Source: Seongchinamella sediminis (lineage in GTDB: Bacteria; Pseudomonadota; Gammaproteobacteria; Pseudomonadales; Halieaceae). From it: a DNA stretch of 64,000 nt. The translations under genes were made by a program, and so were the position numbers. Positions within the stretch are counted from its first letter, which is position 1. Every line of letters begins with the position of its first letter. This document shows positions 60,911 to 64,000 of this stretch, in pieces. The notes under the pieces were generated by a model, which was not told where the DNA came from, ran no database searches, and saw nothing but the letters and a program-made list of their open reading frames with translations. The stretch covers positions 1-64,000 of the forward strand of contig NZ_QRAN01000007.1 in the NCBI RefSeq assembly GCF_003457605.1. The letters are read 5' to 3'.

Positions 60911-63022
60911 TCAGTCAGCGCCGGATTCAAGCCCGGGGTAGCGATACTCGACCTTGCGCAGGTAGGCGGCCAGCGCCGCGGCCCGCTGGCGCAGGCCGAG
61001 ACGACTCGCCACCGCTGCCAGCGTGGCAATACGCCGCGGCTCCAGGGCCTCTACATCCCCGCTGAGCACCGCGTCCGCCCGGGACCAGAGCTCCCGGGCG
61101 TCGCTCTCGCGCCCCTGAGTATAGACAATATCTCCCCGTAACAAGCTGCTCTGCCCCAACAGCAGTGGCGCCTCCTTTTGGGCCGACAGTTGTGCGTAGT
61201 CAGCTGCGAGCTGCGGGTAGTAGGAATCGAGCAGGCGCTGTGCCACTTCCACCTCGCCCTGTAAATAAGCCGTCCGCGCCGCGAGGTAGCGGCACTTCCA
61301 GTCCAGCTCCACCTGCCAGACCAGGATGGAGTCATCGCGCTGCACCAGGTTTTGCGCCTGCTGCAGACAGTTCTGCGCCAGTTCAGCCGCCAGCGCCAGC
61401 TCACCACGGGCCAGCCTGACCTCCGCCAGATCCTGCAGCAACAATACTGCCTGCTCCACGGTCTGGGTCTGATCCGGCTCAAAGGCTGCCAGCGCTTCGA
61501 GTTCCCTGGCCAGCGGTTCCAGCAGCGTCAGCGCGGCCCCCGGGTCGCCGCCGATCATCGCCAGCTGCGCCCCGCCGCGCCGGGCGATCACCAGTTGCAG
61601 GCGGGCCGTGTAATCGGAGGGGTCAGCCGCCAGTATCTGTCCGAAGGCCTTGACCTCCTCCTGGTTGTGCTGCCGGGCGCGATCGAAGTGTTTCTGGTGC
61701 AGGTAGACACTGAACAGCCAGGAGTGGATACCCGCCCACTCCAGCAGGTGCGGCTCGCCCTGGCGGCGCAACTCGCGCAGGGTATCGACCGCACTCACCA
61801 GGCTGGTCTCGGCCGCGGCCCAGTTCTGCACTTCCACCGCCAGCCCCCCCAGGGCCTGGTGGCCGTAAAACACCTCCAGCAGCCATTCAGGTTCATCCGG
61901 CGCCATGCCCAGCAGCTGCTCTGCGTAGTGCAGGTATTGTTCAAAGGAAACCCGGGCCTCGGCAAAGCGCCCCTGCTGGTAGTCCACCATACCCACCCAG
62001 AACACGCTCTGGGCGTGATTGAAAATGTGCCGCGGATCCTGCGGGTTTGCCTCCATCAGCAGGCGGGTGGATTCCGCCGCCAGGCTGAAACGATCCTCGG
62101 CAGCCTCCGTGTCGCCCTTCATATCGCTGATCTCGCCCAGCAAATGCAGGGCCCGGGCGCGGCGGCCCAGGGAATCGGCGGACAACGTTTGCTGTTCCTG
62201 GCCGGCATAGTATTCCAGCGCCTTGGCGCCGACCGAGTCGAGCACGTCGAGACGGCCAACCGGCTGCAATTTTTGCCGCAGGTCGCCGAGCATAAACTCG
62301 ATCAGGCCCTCGGCGTCCTCGCGCCGCTGTTCCGCCAATAGCCGGGACTGGTCCGCCAGCAGCCGCGCCGCATCCGCTGCCCGCCGCTGGTCGACCGCCG
62401 TGTAGGTGAGCCAGCCCATCGCCACCATGCCCACCGTGGTCGCCGCAGCGACCAGGGCCAGGAAGCGGTAGCGCCGCTGGGCCTCGCGCTGCACCAGGCG
62501 GTCCAGGTCGACCCCCAGCAGGGTGGCTGCCACCTTGTGCAGGGCGAGGCGGCGGCTGCTCCTGCCACCCTGTATATCCGCCGCCAGCGGCTCCAGCACC
62601 GCCGCGCCGATCTCCCCGCTGGGCAGTACCTGCTGGCGCAGGGGCGCCGGGAAGCTCTGCCCGGGGTCGCCCTCGGCGATGACCGCAATGATGTTGTCGG
62701 CGCCGTGGATTTTCTTGAACTCGATGATTTCCTGGCCGGTCCAGTGGGAGCGGGCAGCGCTGGGCGAGCAGATGACGATCAGGTACTCGGACTGCCGCAG
62801 GGCCTCGACCAGGCTGTTGCTGAGGTTGGCGGCGGCCACCAGTTCCTCCTGGTCGCGGAATATCGGCCGCAGGGGGTAGTTGCTACTGTGGGGGCTCGCG
62901 GCGGCTGGCGCCTGCGCGCCGCGTGGCGGGCGATAGCTTTCCAGCGCCCGGTGCAGCCAGCGCGCGATCGCCTCATCCTCATGGCTGTAGCTGATAAACG
63001 CTTTGTACTTGAAAGCTGGCAA
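60911..63022 (-). CDS. TIR-domain membrane protein with TPR repeats
   Basis: The 703-residue protein has an N-terminal TIR domain (KYKAFISYSHEDEAIARWLH; FRDQEELVAAANLS; ICSPSAARSHWTGQEIIEF). E98 in WTGQE is at the place of the NADase Glu, so activity is possible. A single helix near residues 186-208 anchors it. Then come a charged linker (EGLIEFMLGDLRQKLQPVGR) and tetratricopeptide-like helical repeats to the C-terminus (for example EARVSFEQYLHYAEQLLG). The start is TTG 63022 with GGGGAG seven bases upstream. The TIR and linker region recurs in bacterial signalling proteins with TPR sensors. A role in NAD signalling or defence is not shown. Confidence 0.85.
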   Translation of the reverse strand: MPAFKYKAFISYSHEDEAIARWLHRALESYRPPRGAQAPAAASPHSSNYPLRPIFRDQEELVAAANLSNSLVEALRQSEYLIVICSPSAARSHWTGQEIIEFKKIHGADNIIAVIAEGDPGQSFPAPLRQQVLPSGEIGAAVLEPLAADIQGGRSSRRLALHKVAATLLGVDLDRLVQREAQRRYRFLALVAAATTVGMVAMGWLTYTAVDQRRAADAARLLADQSRLLAEQRREDAEGLIEFMLGDLRQKLQPVGRLDVLDSVGAKALEYYAGQEQQTLSADSLGRRARALHLLGEISDMKGDTEAAEDRFSLAAESTRLLMEANPQDPRHIFNHAQSVFWVGMVDYQQGRFAEARVSFEQYLHYAEQLLGMAPDEPEWLLEVFYGHQALGGLAVEVQNWAAAETSLVSAVDTLRELRRQGEPHLLEWAGIHSWLFSVYLHQKHFDRARQHNQEEVKAFGQILAADPSDYTARLQLVIARRGGAQLAMIGGDPGAALTLLEPLARELEALAAFEPDQTQTVEQAVLLLQDLAEVRLARGELALAAELAQNCLQQAQNLVQRDDSILVWQVELDWKCRYLAARTAYLQGEVEVAQRLLDSYYPQLAADYAQLSAQKEAPLLLGQSSLLRGDIVYTQGRESDARELWSRADAVLSGDVEALEPRRIATLAAVASRLGLRQRAAALAAYLRKVEYRYPGLESGAD

Positions 63023-63153
63023 CGCCCGCTCCCCGGGGTGCTAAACCGGTATTAGACACCGTCCCGTCGGCGGCTGTCTATATAGCGTCCGGCTATCGCC
63101 AAACCACCGTGCCGGCGCTATAGTAATCCCACGCATGACAATAAGGTTCGAGC

Positions 63154-63525
63154 ATGACTGAAATTCGCAACGAGCGGCGCCGCTTTACCCGCGTTGCCCT
63201 GGACTTGCCGGTGGAAGTCCACCAGGGGGGCAGCATGTGGCCGCAGCGGCTGATCGATGTATCCCTGTCAGGAGTGGCCACCGACCAGCCCGATCTGTGG
63301 GATGCCCAGTACAACGAGCCCTTCACCCTGGTGATCAAGCTGGAGGACGGCAAGGAGCTGGAACTGTATGCCTACCTGCAGCACGTGGAAGCGGGCCGGC
63401 TGGGTTTCTCGGTGCAGCACGTGGACCGGGAGAACATCGAGCCGCTGATGGCGCTGCTCGGCCAGCACATGGATATCGCCAGCCTGGAAGAGGAACTGGC
63501 GCGACTGGAAGCCGGCCCGGACTAG
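63154..63525 (+). CDS. PilZ-domain c-di-GMP receptor
   Basis: This 123-residue protein carries the PilZ signature: NERRRFTRVALDLPVEV, with RRFTR as the RxxxR motif, and IDVSLSGVATD as D-x-S-x-x-G (residues about 31-38). Binding c-di-GMP is expected. The C-terminal helix (LEEELARLEAGPD) may dimerise. ATG 63154 lies in a divergent arrangement with the TIR gene. It could respond to the cyclase at 18644, but the window does not show a target. Confidence 0.93.
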   Translation: MTEIRNERRRFTRVALDLPVEVHQGGSMWPQRLIDVSLSGVATDQPDLWDAQYNEPFTLVIKLEDGKELELYAYLQHVEAGRLGFSVQHVDRENIEPLMALLGQHMDIASLEEELARLEAGPD

Positions 63526-63532
63526 AGGCTGC

Positions 63533-63550
63533 GCCGGGCAGCCGCCCGGC
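63533..63550. terminator. GC-rich hairpin between pilZ gene and radA
   Basis: GCCGGGC (63533-63539) pairs with GCCCGGC (63544-63550) across AGCC. It lies in the 48-bp convergent gap; no T-run follows. A weak or Rho-assisted bidirectional stop is possible. Confidence 0.4.
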
Positions 63551-63573
63551 CAGGGGCTGGATCGGCGCGGCGC

Positions 63574-64000
63574 TTACTCCACCGCGGCCAGCGCCTCACT
63601 CAATTTGCTCACCCCGATGACTTTCATCCCGGCAATGTCTGCCCTGGGGGCATTGGCCCGCGGCACGATGGCGCGCTTGAAGCCGTGCTTGGCGGCCTCG
63701 GCCAGGCGCTCCTGGCCCGAGGGCACCGGGCGAATCTCACCGGACAGGCCGACCTCGCCGAAAATCACCATGTCGCGGGGCAGCTGCCGGTCGCGAAAGC
63801 TGGAGACGATGGCCAGCAACAGGGCCAGGTCGGCGCTGGTTTCCAGCACTTTCACCCCGCCCACCACGTTGGCGAACACGTCCTGGTCGCCCACCTGCAA
63901 GCCGCCGTGGCGGTGCAGCACCGCCAGCAGCATGGCCAGCCGGTTCTGTTCCAGGCCCACGGCCACGCGGCGCGGGTTACCCAGCTGGCTGTCGTCCACC
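63574..64000 (-). CDS. radA: DNA repair protein RadA, C-terminal part (cut by window edge)
   Basis: RadA/Sms processes branched recombination intermediates. The visible 142 residues on the minus strand are the C-terminal Lon-like domain: NRLAMLLAVLHRHGGLQVGD, VFANVVGGVKVLETSADLAL, VIFGEVGLSGEIRPVPSGQE and GVSKLSEALA. The N-terminal zinc finger and RecA-like core lie beyond the right edge. Confidence 0.96.
   Translation of the reverse strand, partial: VDDSQLGNPRRVAVGLEQNRLAMLLAVLHRHGGLQVGDQDVFANVVGGVKVLETSADLALLLAIVSSFRDRQLPRDMVIFGEVGLSGEIRPVPSGQERLAEAAKHGFKRAIVPRANAPRADIAGMKVIGVSKLSEALAAVE

Overview
The window is a high-GC chromosomal segment, probably from a marine gammaproteobacterium. Housekeeping blocks have gammaproteobacterial order: tRNA-Thr/Tyr/Gly/Thr-tuf with birA-coaX nearby, and glyA-nrdR-ribD-ribE-ribB-ribH-nusB-thiL-pgpA. 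Dispersed GGATCCCGGC/GCCGGGATGAC-type palindromes are common in that group. A Halieaceae (OM60/NOR5)-like source is my inference from general gene content; I could not test it by comparison. No CRISPR array, rRNA, prophage or insertion-sequence transposase was seen.

Layout: (1) 1-1.4 kb, four tRNA genes and the 5' part of tuf on the minus strand, apparently split into two transcription units by a hairpin terminator and a strong promoter. (2) 1.5-8 kb, an accessory surface block: a Gly-rich anchored secreted protein, an acidic secreted protein, a GT39-like glycosyltransferase, a sulfotransferase and an O-acyltransferase. It lies between the tRNA cluster and coaX-birA. (3) 8-22.8 kb, housekeeping genes: coaX, birA, a Kef-type antiporter, a sterol desaturase-like hydroxylase, an Ada-AlkA fusion with ogt, a secreted metallo-beta-lactamase-fold protein, cysQ, yrfG, hslR, a diguanylate cyclase, an SGNH-like pseudoenzyme and dxs. 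A 17-bp tandem array links yrfG to hslR. (4) 22.8-36.1 kb, a glycan island with the complete CMP-pseudaminic acid pathway (pseB, C, H, G, I, F). Around it are a methylase, a formyltransferase-like protein, a PIG-L deacetylase, a Wzx flippase, a UDP-GlcNAc 2-epimerase, a GT4 enzyme, a sialyltransferase-fold enzyme and an FkbM methyltransferase. Its middle (about 25.0-32.7 kb) is clearly AT-richer than its edges. (5) 36.3-49 kb, xseB-ispA, ribA, a membrane-linked aspartic protease, and the rib/nus/thi/pgp operon. The operon is interrupted by an HNH endonuclease gene and by repeat arrays. (6) 49.1-58.5 kb, a five-gene amidoligase-type operon: circularly permuted ATP-grasp, alpha-E, transglutaminase-DUF2126, fused ATP-grasp/alpha-E, and a second transglutaminase. 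(7) 58.7-64 kb, ettA, a TIR-TPR membrane protein with a small beta-rich partner, a PilZ protein and the 3' part of radA.

The pse genes together should make a nucleotide-activated nonulosonic acid. The formyltransferase/deacetylase pair may modify its N-acyl groups, and the sialyltransferase-fold enzyme is the likely transferase. The 49-58 kb operon is the strongest candidate for an incompletely described system: it has two parallel ligase/peptidase-like modules but no peptide substrate gene in view. The repeat family occurs in most intergenic gaps from 15 to 58 kb and has altered protein ends in at least two genes (dxs C-terminus, aspartic protease N-terminus).
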